Source of the DNA: Gallionella sp. | GTDB taxonomy: Bacteria; Pseudomonadota; Gammaproteobacteria; Burkholderiales; Gallionellaceae | Reading direction: 5' to 3' | Assembly (NCBI GenBank): GCA_028710525.1 | Contig: JAQTTY010000006.1 | Span: 1-64,000, forward strand | Length of the DNA: 64,000 nucleotides | In this document: positions 55,421 to 63,927 of the stretch, one piece after another | How positions within the stretch are numbered: the first letter of the stretch is position 1 | How the letters are laid out: every line of letters starts with the position of its first letter | Position numbers and translations under genes: made by a program | The notes under the pieces: model-generated | What the model was told of the DNA's origin: nothing | Database searches by the model: none | Seen by the model: the letters and a program-made list of their open reading frames with translations, nothing else

Positions 55421-56394
55421 TGCAACCTCACCCTAGGATCGACGACGGTATAGGAGATATCAGTCAGTATCAGCCCGACGATGTACAGCACCGATCCGAG
55501 GAACACCATTGCGCGCACTACGGAGAAATCCTGCGCGTTGATGGCGTCTATGGTGTAGCTCCCCAGACCGGGGATACCGAAGAAAGACTCAGTGAGCAGA
55601 CTACCCATAAACAACAGTGGAATAACTACCACCACGCCGGTAAGAATAGGAATCATGGCGTTCTTCAGCACATGAGTGAACAGCACACGCAACTCAGACA
55701 AGCCTTTGGCACGCGCGGTACGCACATAGTCTTTACCGATCTCCTCAAGGAAGATGGTGCGGTACCAGCGACTACTCGATCCCACGCCCCCGATCACGCC
55801 GATGAGGATGGGCAACACCACAAACTTGAAACTGTCTGCACCACTGGCATAACCGGAGATAGGGACCAGATGCCAGAGCTTACTCACTAGAAACTGCCCG
55901 CCGATGATGTAAAACAAACCCGAGATCGACATCAACAACACACACAATGCAACGCCTGCCATATCCAAAGCCGTGCCGCGAAACAGCGTCATCAGCAAGG
56001 CAAAGCTGACATAGGCAAACAAGCCGATGATAAAAGTCGGCAGGGCAATGGCAAGACTGGGACCCATGCGTGTGGCGATCTCGCGGCTGATGCTGCGCCC
56101 GTCGTCAGAGTAGCCGAAGTCGAACACGAACATGCTGGCGGACTTTTGCCAGAAGATGGTATCGGTCGCTTTACTCGCCCCCTCTGCTGCACTGTTGAAC
56201 AGCATCGGCTTATCGTAGCCGCGTTGCTGCTTCCATTTCTCTATCGCCTCGGGTGTGACACGCTTAATGCCCAGCTGCATACGCGCCATGTCATCGGGCG
56301 TATTCACAACGAAGAACAAAGCGAAGGTGAGCAGATTCACCCCAATGAGTATGGGCAGTGCGTAGAGGATACGGCGGATAAGGTAGGCGATCAT
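55417..56394 (-). CDS. yejB: YejB-type ABC transporter permease
   Basis: DppB/OppB-class permease, 325 residues from ATG 56394 (MIAYLIRRILYALPILIGVN, the usual start of this class). A periplasmic region (about 30-100) is followed by five helices and the coupling-helix motif DYVRTARAKGLSELRVLFTH. The frame is open to 56427 but the family start is 56394. No substrate-binding protein gene (yejA) accompanies this operon within the window, so the receptor must be encoded elsewhere or be absent. Confidence 0.92.
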   Translation of the reverse strand: MIAYLIRRILYALPILIGVNLLTFALFFVVNTPDDMARMQLGIKRVTPEAIEKWKQQRGYDKPMLFNSAAEGASKATDTIFWQKSASMFVFDFGYSDDGRSISREIATRMGPSLAIALPTFIIGLFAYVSFALLMTLFRGTALDMAGVALCVLLMSISGLFYIIGGQFLVSKLWHLVPISGYASGADSFKFVVLPILIGVIGGVGSSSRWYRTIFLEEIGKDYVRTARAKGLSELRVLFTHVLKNAMIPILTGVVVVIPLLFMGSLLTESFFGIPGLGSYTIDAINAQDFSVVRAMVFLGSVLYIVGLILTDISYTVVDPRVRLQ

Positions 56395-56462
56395 GTCGGC
56401 GCGTATTGTAAAGGTAAAGCCGGCCACACCGAACGCCCGTCATGACGTCAATCGCACACATG

Positions 56463-56505
56463 GGTTGGTCAATACGCGTGCATGTGTTATAAAAACCGAC
56501 CAACC
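56463..56505. promoter_or_regulatory. inverted repeat GGTTGGTC/GACCAACC flanking a promoter
   Basis: GGTTGGTC (56463-56470) and GACCAACC (56498-56505) are perfect 8-bp arms 27 bp apart. They bracket the predicted -10 of the kamA promoter between yejB and kamA, a plausible operator for an unknown regulator. Confidence 0.4.
56465..56493 (+). promoter_or_regulatory. probable promoter of the kamA gene
   Basis: TTGGTC (56465-56470), a 17-nt spacer and TATAAA (56488-56493). The -10 matches 5 of 6. The start codon is about 88 nt downstream. Confidence 0.5.
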
Positions 56506-56580
56506 TAATTCGAGAGTCACGATGTGCCGCGCTGCCATCGATGCACTCCAACCACCAAAGAAACGGAGGGCCCCAGCCCA

Positions 56581-57966
56581 GTGAACGCTACTCTACAAAA
56601 CATATTTCCGATTTATTCCGTCAGCGACCCGCAGTTCAAGTCCTACCAACTGAACAACTTTCGCGACATCCCGCAGATCAGCAGACTCACCGAGCAACAA
56701 CAGTTCGACATCGAAGTAGTCGGCAATGTGTTGCCGTTCAAAGCAAATAATTACGTCATCGAGCAATTGATAGATTGGGAACGCGTACCCAACGACCCCA
56801 TCTTCGCCCTGACCTTTCCACAACGCGACATGCTACAGGCTGGGCACTACGACGAGATCGCCACACTGCTGCGCAACGGTGCAGACAAGGCCACACTCAA
56901 GGTCGCGGCCGACCGTATCCGCATGCAACTCAATCCGCATCCCGCCGGACAAGTGGATCACAATGTCCCAGAAATGGACGGCGAGCGTCTGCATGGCATG
57001 CAACACAAATACCGACAGACCGTGTTATTTTTCCCCAGCCAGGGCCAGACTTGCCACGCTTATTGCACTTTCTGCTTCCGCTGGCCACAGTTCGTGGGCA
57101 TGAGCGACATCAAGTTCGCAAGCCGCGAAGTGGAGAAACTCGTCAGCTATGTGAAACAGCATCCAGAGGTCACCGACATACTATTCACTGGTGGCGACCC
57201 TATGATCATGTCAGCGAAGAATCTCGCCGCCTATATCGAACCCTTGCTCAGCGGTGACTTGCCCAATCTCATCAATATCCGCATCGGCACCAAGGCACTC
57301 GCCTATTGGCCGCACAAGTTCGTAGATGACAAAGACAGCGGCGAGATGCTGGCGTTGTTCCGCAAAGTCACCGATGCAGGCAAGCAATTGGCGTTTATGG
57401 CGCACTTCAACCATCCGCGCGAACTTGAAAGCGACACCGTCAAACAGGCGATACGCAATCTGCGCGAAGCGAACGTCACGATACGCACCCAGTCGCCGGT
57501 GATGCGCCATATCAACGACGACCCCGCGCTATGGGCACAGATGTGGGAGGCACAAGTGAAGCTGGGCTGCATTCCCTACTATATGTTCTTAGCACGTGAT
57601 ACCGGCGCTCAGCATTACTTCTCTGTGCCGCTGGTACGCGCCTGGGAGATCTTCCGGGAGGCCTACCAGCAAGTCTCAGGCCTGGCACGCACGGTGCGCG
57701 GCCCCAGCATGTCAGCCAATCCCGGCAAGATACAAGTGTTGGGTGTCAGCCAAGCAGGGGATGAAAAGGTGCTTGTGATGCGCTTCCTACAGGGGCGTAA
57801 TTCCGATTGGGTGCAGCGTCCTTTCTTCGCCGCTTACGATGAAAAAGCTTGTTGGATAGATGAGCTCAAACCGGCTTTTGGCGCAGAGCGCTTCTTTTTC
57901 GAGGAAGAAATGATGGAGCACTACCATGAGCCTCAGGACGCAAATACGGTGGATGATTTCGAATAA
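56581..57966 (+). CDS. KamA-family radical SAM protein (lysine 2,3-aminomutase-like)
   Basis: A 461-residue PLP- and SAM-dependent radical enzyme. The iron-sulfur motif CHAYCTFC has Cys158, Cys162 and Cys165. Other marks are DILFTGGDPMIMSAKNLAAY, the PLP-lysine candidate Lys383 in MSANPGKIQVLG, and IRTQSPVMRHIND. The family moves an amino group between C2 and C3 of lysine or similar amino acids. The start is GTG 56581 with GGAGGG 10 nt upstream; the frame is open to 56524 but that lacks an RBS. The beta-lysine acetyltransferase that usually follows lysine 2,3-aminomutase is absent. It is longer than EpmB (about 342), so it is not a simple EpmB. Substrate unknown. Confidence 0.85.
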   Translation: MNATLQNIFPIYSVSDPQFKSYQLNNFRDIPQISRLTEQQQFDIEVVGNVLPFKANNYVIEQLIDWERVPNDPIFALTFPQRDMLQAGHYDEIATLLRNGADKATLKVAADRIRMQLNPHPAGQVDHNVPEMDGERLHGMQHKYRQTVLFFPSQGQTCHAYCTFCFRWPQFVGMSDIKFASREVEKLVSYVKQHPEVTDILFTGGDPMIMSAKNLAAYIEPLLSGDLPNLINIRIGTKALAYWPHKFVDDKDSGEMLALFRKVTDAGKQLAFMAHFNHPRELESDTVKQAIRNLREANVTIRTQSPVMRHINDDPALWAQMWEAQVKLGCIPYYMFLARDTGAQHYFSVPLVRAWEIFREAYQQVSGLARTVRGPSMSANPGKIQVLGVSQAGDEKVLVMRFLQGRNSDWVQRPFFAAYDEKACWIDELKPAFGAERFFFEEEMMEHYHEPQDANTVDDFE

Positions 57967-58080
57967 AGCCGCCATCCCGCACACAGACTAGCAATCTAAT
58001 AGCTAACAATTACTGATTGCCTAAGTACTTGTAATGCCGGAAAATAGCGCCCTTTCGCAACCGCCCCACATCGAGGATAT

Positions 58081-59007
58081 ATGAACGCAGCCATCCCCAC
58101 TCACGCACTACACCCAGCACAAAGCTGGGAAGCACAGGCCGACTTTAAGGAGTACATGTCGGCCGTGAATCCCACCATGCCCAAGATCGATGTGGTGGCT
58201 TTTCCTAACACCCTGCATGAGAGTGGCGCGACCCGTTTGATACCCTTCGACCTATCCGACACATTGCAGATTCGCTACGCGGCGACCACCCCCAATCTGT
58301 ATGCCGGCTATCTGCGCATCACTGCGGGCGATAGTCTGGAAACAAACTTTATCGCGGCATCACAGATGTATTTTGTGATTAGCGGCGCTGGTCATACCGA
58401 CATCGCCGCTGGCGCAATACATTGGAAGAGTGGCGATCTATTCACCCTGCCCGCCATGCCATCGGCACACCATGTCGCTACTGAAGATAGCGTGCTGTTC
58501 TGGGTGAATGACGCGCCTCTGATGGAATACTTGGGCGTCGCACCGAACAAGGCGCGCTTCGAGCCTGTGCTCTACACCAAAGAGCGTTTGATCGAGGCGC
58601 TGGTCAAAGTGCGCGAGATGGGCGAAGACCGCAATCGTGTTGGCATCTTGTTGGCCAACCCCAACTTCCCCAGCACCATGACACTCACCCACACCCTGTG
58701 GTCGCTATACAACATCCTGCCCAAGGGCGTAGTGCAAAAGCCGCATCGCCACAACTCAGTGGCAATAGACCATTGCGTCTTTGCGGGTCCCGACACCTAC
58801 ACCATGATAGGCAAAGAAATCGATGCCGACGGCAACATCATCAACCCCATCAAGGCCATGTGGACGACAGGCTCGACATTTATCACTCCTCCTGGTTGGT
58901 GGCATTCACACCATAACGACAGCGGCGTAGACGCGCTCGTGCTGCCGATACAGGATGCGGGAGTGGTAATGAATATGCAGGTATTAGACTTCCGTCTAGC
59001 CAAATAA
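58081..59007 (+). CDS. bicupin (two-cupin-domain) protein
   Basis: A 308-residue protein with two cupin barrels, resembling the gentisate 1,2-dioxygenase-like arrangement. The first domain (about 70-150, SQMYFVISGAGHTDIAAGAI) appears to lack the usual metal-binding HxH. The second (about 210-300) has PHRHNSVAIDH and WWHSHHN as likely metal ligands. No dedicated aromatic pathway is nearby. It follows the KamA-family gene after 114 nt on the same strand and may share its pathway. The enzymatic activity is not assigned. Confidence 0.75.
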   Translation: MNAAIPTHALHPAQSWEAQADFKEYMSAVNPTMPKIDVVAFPNTLHESGATRLIPFDLSDTLQIRYAATTPNLYAGYLRITAGDSLETNFIAASQMYFVISGAGHTDIAAGAIHWKSGDLFTLPAMPSAHHVATEDSVLFWVNDAPLMEYLGVAPNKARFEPVLYTKERLIEALVKVREMGEDRNRVGILLANPNFPSTMTLTHTLWSLYNILPKGVVQKPHRHNSVAIDHCVFAGPDTYTMIGKEIDADGNIINPIKAMWTTGSTFITPPGWWHSHHNDSGVDALVLPIQDAGVVMNMQVLDFRLAK

Positions 59008-59025
59008 AATCCTCAACTGAAAAAC

Positions 59026-59053
59026 AAAAAGCCAACCTTGCGGTTGGCTTTTT
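59026..59053. terminator. bidirectional terminator between bicupin and efp
   Basis: AAAAAGCCAACC-TTGC-GGTTGGCTTTTT, a perfect 12-bp stem with a T-run in each direction, between convergent genes. Confidence 0.9.
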
Positions 59054-59074
59054 CGTATGCGGAACTTCAGTGAA

Positions 59075-59629
59075 TTAAGCGCGCTTCTTGAACTCGTTGG
59101 TGCGTGTGTCGATTTCGATCTTGTCGCCAATTTCAACGAATGCAGCAACTGGCAATTCGTATCCGCCGGTGATCTTAGCTGGCTTCATAACCTTGCCTGA
59201 TGTATCGCCGCGCACTGCTGGCTCAGTGTAGATCACTTCACGAACAATGGTGTTAGGCAGTTCGACAGAGATTGCTTTCTCGTTGTAGAACACTACTTCG
59301 CAAGGCATGTTGTCTTCGATGTAGTTGATGGAGTCGCCCATGCTTTCGGCTTCGATCTCGTACTGGTTGTATTCAGCATCCATGAATACATACATAGGGT
59401 CGGCGAAGTAAGAGTAAGTCACTTCTTTACGATCCAACATGATCTGGTCGAACTTGTCATCTGCAGCGAATACTGTCTCGCGCGCTGATTCAGTCAACAG
59501 ATTCTTCATCTTCATCTTCACAACGGAACCGTTACGGCCTGAGCGGCTGTATTCAGCTTTCAGCACAACCATCGGGTCTGTGCCAACCATAATTACGTTA
59601 CCTACGCGTACTTCTTGTGCTGTTTTCAT
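59075..59629 (-). CDS. efp: elongation factor P (Arg32 type)
   Basis: Relieves ribosomes stalled at consecutive prolines. The 184-residue protein has a KOW-like N-domain ([20 protein letters not shown]) and two OB folds. The tip of the first loop is SGRNGS with Arg at residue 32 in place of the Lys34-type loop, the site rhamnosylated by EarP. The earP gene lies directly upstream on the same strand with 2 nt between them, in agreement. Closed by the 59026-59053 terminator. Confidence 0.97.
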   Translation of the reverse strand: MKTAQEVRVGNVIMVGTDPMVVLKAEYSRSGRNGSVVKMKMKNLLTESARETVFAADDKFDQIMLDRKEVTYSYFADPMYVFMDAEYNQYEIEAESMGDSINYIEDNMPCEVVFYNEKAISVELPNTIVREVIYTEPAVRGDTSGKVMKPAKITGGYELPVAAFVEIGDKIEIDTRTNEFKKRA

Positions 59630-59631
59630 GT

Positions 59632-60909
59632 TTACTGCCCCTCAATTTTCAAGGCGCGCATTCTACCTGCTTTCTGGCAAAAATCTAGCAAATTCAAAGC
59701 CAAGTCATTTTTCGCCAAAAGCCTAGACCAGTCTTGGGCATGCGCCTCAAGTGTGGCCTGTGATGCGGCAAAAGACGGCCATGCCGCGCCTGTATCAGCC
59801 TCATCGTTCCAAGCTTTCCACAACGCTTGCATTGCCGACTCAGCAGCTCTGTCCAAACCGACCGCATACAGATCAAGAAAGGCTTGCAGCTTTTCCCAGT
59901 GCACCGCATCGTGCTGCGGGTAAATCTGCCAGATGAAGGGCTTGCCCGCCCATTGCGCGCGTACACAGGAATCCTCACCTCGCACGAAATTGATATCGCA
60001 GGACCACAGCAACGGGTCGTAATCCTGTTGTGCGACGAAGGGCAAGACACGAACTTCCAGACTGCCGCTTTGCCAGCAACCGTTCGTCCTGAGCTTGTCG
60101 AAGGATGAAAGGGATAAGTCCGCCGATTCAGAATTGGCTTCGACTGGCTCAGGCCTAACGGTATTTGCATTCTTCACACTACAGCTATGCGCTTCGAAAT
60201 ACGCCATGACCTGCGGCAAGATGCGACCCTCAGGCACTAAGCAAAGTACCTTCTGTGCTCCCTGAGCCCATACATCGAATAGCCCATGCAAGGCGGCATT
60301 CTCGTAAGCGAAAAGTGAGACCTTCAAGGTATCAGCCTCGGGTCTTTGCATACCCAAACCCCGCCAAAAGTTGCTTTGTGCTTCTGGGTCTGCACAGTAA
60401 GCGTCACGGCGTGCCAGTAGGTCTCGCTCGATCAACAGCCCGCCAGTCAGTTTGGTGAAGCCGGGAAAGAAGAAGTATTTGATTAGTGGCAGACGCGGGT
60501 GCGGCGAAGGTAGGCCATGACAGCCTTGTACCCAATCCTCAGCACTCAGATATTCTAAGTTGATCCAGACGCTATGCGACGATGGTTCTGCCATTGCTTC
60601 TATATAGGACTCTGGCAGTTTGCAGGCGAAAGCAGCGATGACGATATCGGCCGGCTGCGTAAGAGGAAAGTCCTGTAGCCAACGACATACCTCTACACCC
60701 ATCTGCTTCTGTCTATCCAAGTTGGCATCGGCTTGCGGGCAAAGCTTGGCGTAACTTACCAGATCATCGACCCATAACCGAACCGCCAGACCATGCTCGT
60801 TCGCCAACTGCCTAGCCAAGCGCCACGTCACACCGATGTCGCCATAGTTGTCGACCACATTGCAAAAGATATCGCAGGTATTAGGCGGAACAGTTCTTTG
60901 ATCAGGCAT
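59632..60909 (-). CDS. earP: EF-P arginine rhamnosyltransferase with in-frame repeat insertion
   Basis: GT-B glycosyltransferase that attaches rhamnose from dTDP-rhamnose to Arg32 of EF-P. Marks: [20 protein letters not shown] at the N-terminus (with the catalytic Asp in DNYGDIG), [20 protein letters not shown], and the nucleotide-site [20 protein letters not shown], followed by [10 protein letters not shown]. At 425 residues it is longer than usual (about 370-390). About 28 extra residues (about 250-277, containing TVRPEPVEA and [10 protein letters not shown]) are encoded by a palindromic repeat at 60081-60161. Flanking motifs are intact. Confidence 0.94.
   Translation of the reverse strand: MPDQRTVPPNTCDIFCNVVDNYGDIGVTWRLARQLANEHGLAVRLWVDDLVSYAKLCPQADANLDRQKQMGVEVCRWLQDFPLTQPADIVIAAFACKLPESYIEAMAEPSSHSVWINLEYLSAEDWVQGCHGLPSPHPRLPLIKYFFFPGFTKLTGGLLIERDLLARRDAYCADPEAQSNFWRGLGMQRPEADTLKVSLFAYENAALHGLFDVWAQGAQKVLCLVPEGRILPQVMAYFEAHSCSVKNANTVRPEPVEANSESADLSLSSFDKLRTNGCWQSGSLEVRVLPFVAQQDYDPLLWSCDINFVRGEDSCVRAQWAGKPFIWQIYPQHDAVHWEKLQAFLDLYAVGLDRAAESAMQALWKAWNDEADTGAAWPSFAASQATLEAHAQDWSRLLAKNDLALNLLDFCQKAGRMRALKIEGQ
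60081..60161. repeat. dispersed palindromic repeat inserted in frame in earP
   Basis: The left arm CGTTCGTCCTGAGCTTGTCG (from 60081) and the right arm, reversed, CCGTTAGGCCTGAGCCAGTC (from 60161) form an imperfect inverted repeat with about 25-bp arms. It is the same element as in yejF (53634-53716). Confidence 0.8.
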
Positions 60910-60927
60910 AGCGAAGGCGGTGGTCGG

Positions 60928-63492
60928 TCAGGCGGGAGTGTCGCGGCGCAATAGTTTATACAACTCGAACCATATCACGCTAGCCAAGCCCGCTAGCAAA
61001 CAAAGCATGAACTGCTGAGGTGTGATTGCGGCGAAATGGAAGATGGTGCGCAACGCGGGGAGACTGAGTGTAAGCAGTAAAAACCCGAAAGCACCACCCG
61101 CCACCCACCAGAAGGCAGAATTACTGATATCCAAAATGTTCACGATGCTATGCCGCCAAGAGCGGTTGACCAGTATCAGCCCCAGATTCCCAACAACCAA
61201 GGTAGCAAAAGTCAGCGCCCGCGCAGTGTCCGCTGTTGCCCCTTGCTGCAGCGCATATCCCAACACCAGCAAAGTCACCAGTAACAGCACGCCGCCTTGT
61301 AGCAGGCTGATCAACAGAATGCGCCGACCAAACAAAGGCTCGTTGGGTGGGCGTGGTGGCCGTCGCATGACATTAGGCTCGGCGGGTTCCGCCTCGAAAG
61401 CGATGGAACAGGCGGGATTGATGATCATTTCCAGAAAGACGATATGCACCGGCGCGAACACTGGCGGCCATCCCAACAGCAGCGGAATCAGCGAGAGCCC
61501 GATGATGGGGATGTGTACCGCGAAGATATAGGCCATGCCTTTGCGCAGATTATCGAAGATGCCACGCCCCAAACGCACCGCATGCACGATGGAAGCGAAA
61601 TCGTCGTCTAGCAATACCAGCGCAGCAGCCTCACGTGCGACATCGGTGCCGCGTCCACCCATGGCGATACCGATGTGTGCAGCCTTGAGCGCGGGCGCAT
61701 CGTTCACACCATCACCTGTCATCGCCACCACCTCACCGTTGGCCTTGAGCGCGTTCACCAGTCGCAGCTTTTGTTCCGGCACCATGCGCGCGTAGATGTT
61801 GCTCTGCGCGACGCGCTCACTCAGTGTCGCGTCATCCATCTGCGCTAACTCCGTACCAGTGATGATTCCGCCGCTACCTTCCTTAAGCCCAATCTGCGCG
61901 GCAATCGCGGCAGCGGTGGCGGGATAGTCGCCAGTGATCATCACCACACGTATGCCAGCCGCATGACACTCCTGCAAGGCGTTCGCTACGGTGGGGCGTA
62001 CCGGATCGGCCAGCCCGACCAAACCAAGGAACTCAAAATCAAAATCATGCTGGATGTCCGGCCATTCACTACCAAGATAGGTCGCCTTGGCCACGCCCAA
62101 TACGCGCATCCCTTGTGCAGCGAGTGCGTCCACTTGGGCAGCCAATCGCGCCGAACGTGTCGCATCAAAATGACATAGATCGGCGATCGCTTCGGGCGCA
62201 CCTTTGCTAGCGACCACGAACTCGTCACGGTCGCGCGCCTTCCACACATGCGAGAGCGCGAGCAACTCGGGCGACAGCGCATATTGATACGCCAGCGCCC
62301 AATCGTCATGTAGATGTTCGGTATCGCTCAGATATTCCACACCCAGTTCTTGTATGGCTTTCTCCATCGCGTCGAACGGCGCAGTGTCGCTGGCGAGAAT
62401 GCTGAATTCCGCCAACTCATGGAAGGTCTCAGGCAGGAGGACATCCGGCGCACCAGTCACAAAGATCGCGTCCGCCACCACCAACTGTTGCACACTCATA
62501 CGATTCAGCGTGAGCGTGCCTGTCTTATCCACACAGAGCACAGTCGCCGAACCCAAAGCCTCCACCGTCGGAATGCGCCGCGTAAGAACACGATGACGAG
62601 AGATGCGCCAGGCACCCATCGCCATGAACACCGTCAGCACTAGGGGATATTCTTCGGGCAGGATAGACATCGCCAGCGTGATGCCGGCCAACAAACCATG
62701 CAGCCAATCGCCGCGCGTCAGACCATAGACCAGCAGCAAGATCAGACTAAGACAAACACCTATGATGGCGAGATTGCGCACCAGCCGACCGACTTCGCGC
62801 TGTAGCGGCGTTGCTTCGTTATCCACACTTTGCAAAGCTTTACCGATCTTGCCTATCTCGCTGCGCGGACCGGTCGCCAATACTCGTGCGATGCCACGCC
62901 CCTGCACTACCAGACTCCCTGAATAGACGTAGGGCAGATCGTCTCCGCCTGGTGGCACGGATGCAGTTGCAGCGTTTTCGTCCTGTGCAATCTTGCGCAC
63001 CGCGACCGACTCACCAGTTAGCAAGGACTCATCAGCGGAGAGATGGTTGCATGAGATCAATACCGCATCTGCTGGCACACGGTCACCTTCGGCCAGCAGC
63101 AGTAGATCTCCGCACACCACCTCACTCCCTGCGATACGTTGTTCGACCCCGTCACGTATCACTAACGCGCGAGGACTGGTCAGGTCGCGCAGGGCTTCCA
63201 GCACACGTTCGGTCTTGTATTCCTGATAGATGGTGATGGACATCACCACACAAACGAAACCCAGCAGCATCAGCGCGTCGCTGACATCACCCAGCAATAG
63301 ATAGATGACGCCCGCCACCACCAATAGCAGGAACATCGGCTCACGCACCACCTCCAGCGCGATGCCGAACAGATTGCGTTCTCCGCCGGTCGGCAACTCA
63401 TTCGCCCCATCACGCTTGAGTCGCAGCGTAGCTTCCACTTGCGACAGACCAACGTACTGATCGTTAGGCTTAGCTGTTTTTTTCATTTGCAT
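60928..63492 (-). CDS. P-type cation-transporting ATPase (P2-like)
   Basis: An 854-residue ion pump with A domain LLTGESVAV, phosphorylation motif CVDKTGTLTLN, N-domain VASKGAPEAI, P-domain MITGDYPATAAA and MTGDGVNDAPALKAAHIGIAMG, and about ten membrane helices. Layout is like Ca2+-type (SERCA/PMCA) pumps. The M4 ion-site motif, normally PEGLP or PEALP, reads ILPEEYPLVLTV, and M6 has EMIINPACSIAFEAEP, so the transported ion is uncertain. The stop is 18 nt upstream of earP, so the three genes may be one transcript. The start may be Met1 or Met3. Confidence 0.88.
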   Translation of the reverse strand: MQMKKTAKPNDQYVGLSQVEATLRLKRDGANELPTGGERNLFGIALEVVREPMFLLLVVAGVIYLLLGDVSDALMLLGFVCVVMSITIYQEYKTERVLEALRDLTSPRALVIRDGVEQRIAGSEVVCGDLLLLAEGDRVPADAVLISCNHLSADESLLTGESVAVRKIAQDENAATASVPPGGDDLPYVYSGSLVVQGRGIARVLATGPRSEIGKIGKALQSVDNEATPLQREVGRLVRNLAIIGVCLSLILLLVYGLTRGDWLHGLLAGITLAMSILPEEYPLVLTVFMAMGAWRISRHRVLTRRIPTVEALGSATVLCVDKTGTLTLNRMSVQQLVVADAIFVTGAPDVLLPETFHELAEFSILASDTAPFDAMEKAIQELGVEYLSDTEHLHDDWALAYQYALSPELLALSHVWKARDRDEFVVASKGAPEAIADLCHFDATRSARLAAQVDALAAQGMRVLGVAKATYLGSEWPDIQHDFDFEFLGLVGLADPVRPTVANALQECHAAGIRVVMITGDYPATAAAIAAQIGLKEGSGGIITGTELAQMDDATLSERVAQSNIYARMVPEQKLRLVNALKANGEVVAMTGDGVNDAPALKAAHIGIAMGGRGTDVAREAAALVLLDDDFASIVHAVRLGRGIFDNLRKGMAYIFAVHIPIIGLSLIPLLLGWPPVFAPVHIVFLEMIINPACSIAFEAEPAEPNVMRRPPRPPNEPLFGRRILLISLLQGGVLLLVTLLVLGYALQQGATADTARALTFATLVVGNLGLILVNRSWRHSIVNILDISNSAFWWVAGGAFGFLLLTLSLPALRTIFHFAAITPQQFMLCLLAGLASVIWFELYKLLRRDTPA

Positions 63493-63576
63493 CCCGTTTT
63501 GATGGAGAACTGCTTAGACCAGCATGATAGTCAACACAGCACCACTCAGGGGATATCTCTTCTTTAGTTATCGCGC

Positions 63577-63603
63577 AAAAAAAACGCAGCCCATCCGGCT
63601 GCG
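63577..63603 (-). terminator. terminator of the sigma-28-driven small gene
   Basis: On the minus strand CGCAGCC-GGATG-GGCTGCG is followed by eight T (63584-63577). It lies 32 nt past the stop at 63635. Confidence 0.8.
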
Positions 63604-63634
63604 CCTTTGTTGCTAAGTTGTAAACGAGTACAGC

Positions 63635-63847
63635 CTAAGCTTTGACGTTGATAAGTGCACCTATAGTCTGACCATTCGTATTAACGGTCGGCTTGTATTG
63701 TGTATCCGCCACGACTGCAGCCTTGACTGCGTCTACCCTATCATTATCTTTCTGCTTCTCAACCACACGCTGCTCGGTATGAGTCTGTGGCTGAGGCTGT
63801 ATCTGCGAGACGTAATTCCGTCCCGACCCTACCGCACTGATATCCAT
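63635..63847 (-). CDS. small protein of unknown function, sigma-28 controlled
   Basis: A 70-residue soluble, glutamine- and valine-rich protein: MDISAVGSGRNYVSQIQPQP at the start, a charged helix (VVEKQKDNDRVDAVKAAVV), and the ending TVNTNGQTIGALINVKA. No signal peptide, membrane helix or cysteine. ATG 63847 is preceded by GGAGGAAG. I do not recognise the family. Because a perfect sigma-28 promoter drives it and a terminator closes it, it is a real monocistronic gene, probably part of the motility/chemotaxis regulon. No other flagellar gene lies in the window. Confidence 0.8.
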   Translation of the reverse strand: MDISAVGSGRNYVSQIQPQPQTHTEQRVVEKQKDNDRVDAVKAAVVADTQYKPTVNTNGQTIGALINVKA

Positions 63848-63900
63848 AATCTTCCTCCTTCATCTAACTAATCACGCAACTCTACGCATCTCTGATTGAG

Positions 63901-63927
63901 TTATCGGCAGGCCACGGCAAAACTTTA
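63901..63927 (-). promoter_or_regulatory. perfect sigma-28 (FliA) promoter
   Basis: The minus strand reads TAAAGTTT (63927-63920), an 11-nt spacer and GCCGATAA (63908-63901), identical to the enterobacterial FliA consensus in both boxes and spacing. The start codon of the 70-residue protein is about 53 nt downstream of the -10. Confidence 0.9.

Noticed and set aside
56581..57966. EpmB (EF-P lysine modification) because of proximity to efp
   Set aside because: The EF-P loop has Arg32 and is paired with EarP, and the protein is much longer than EpmB.
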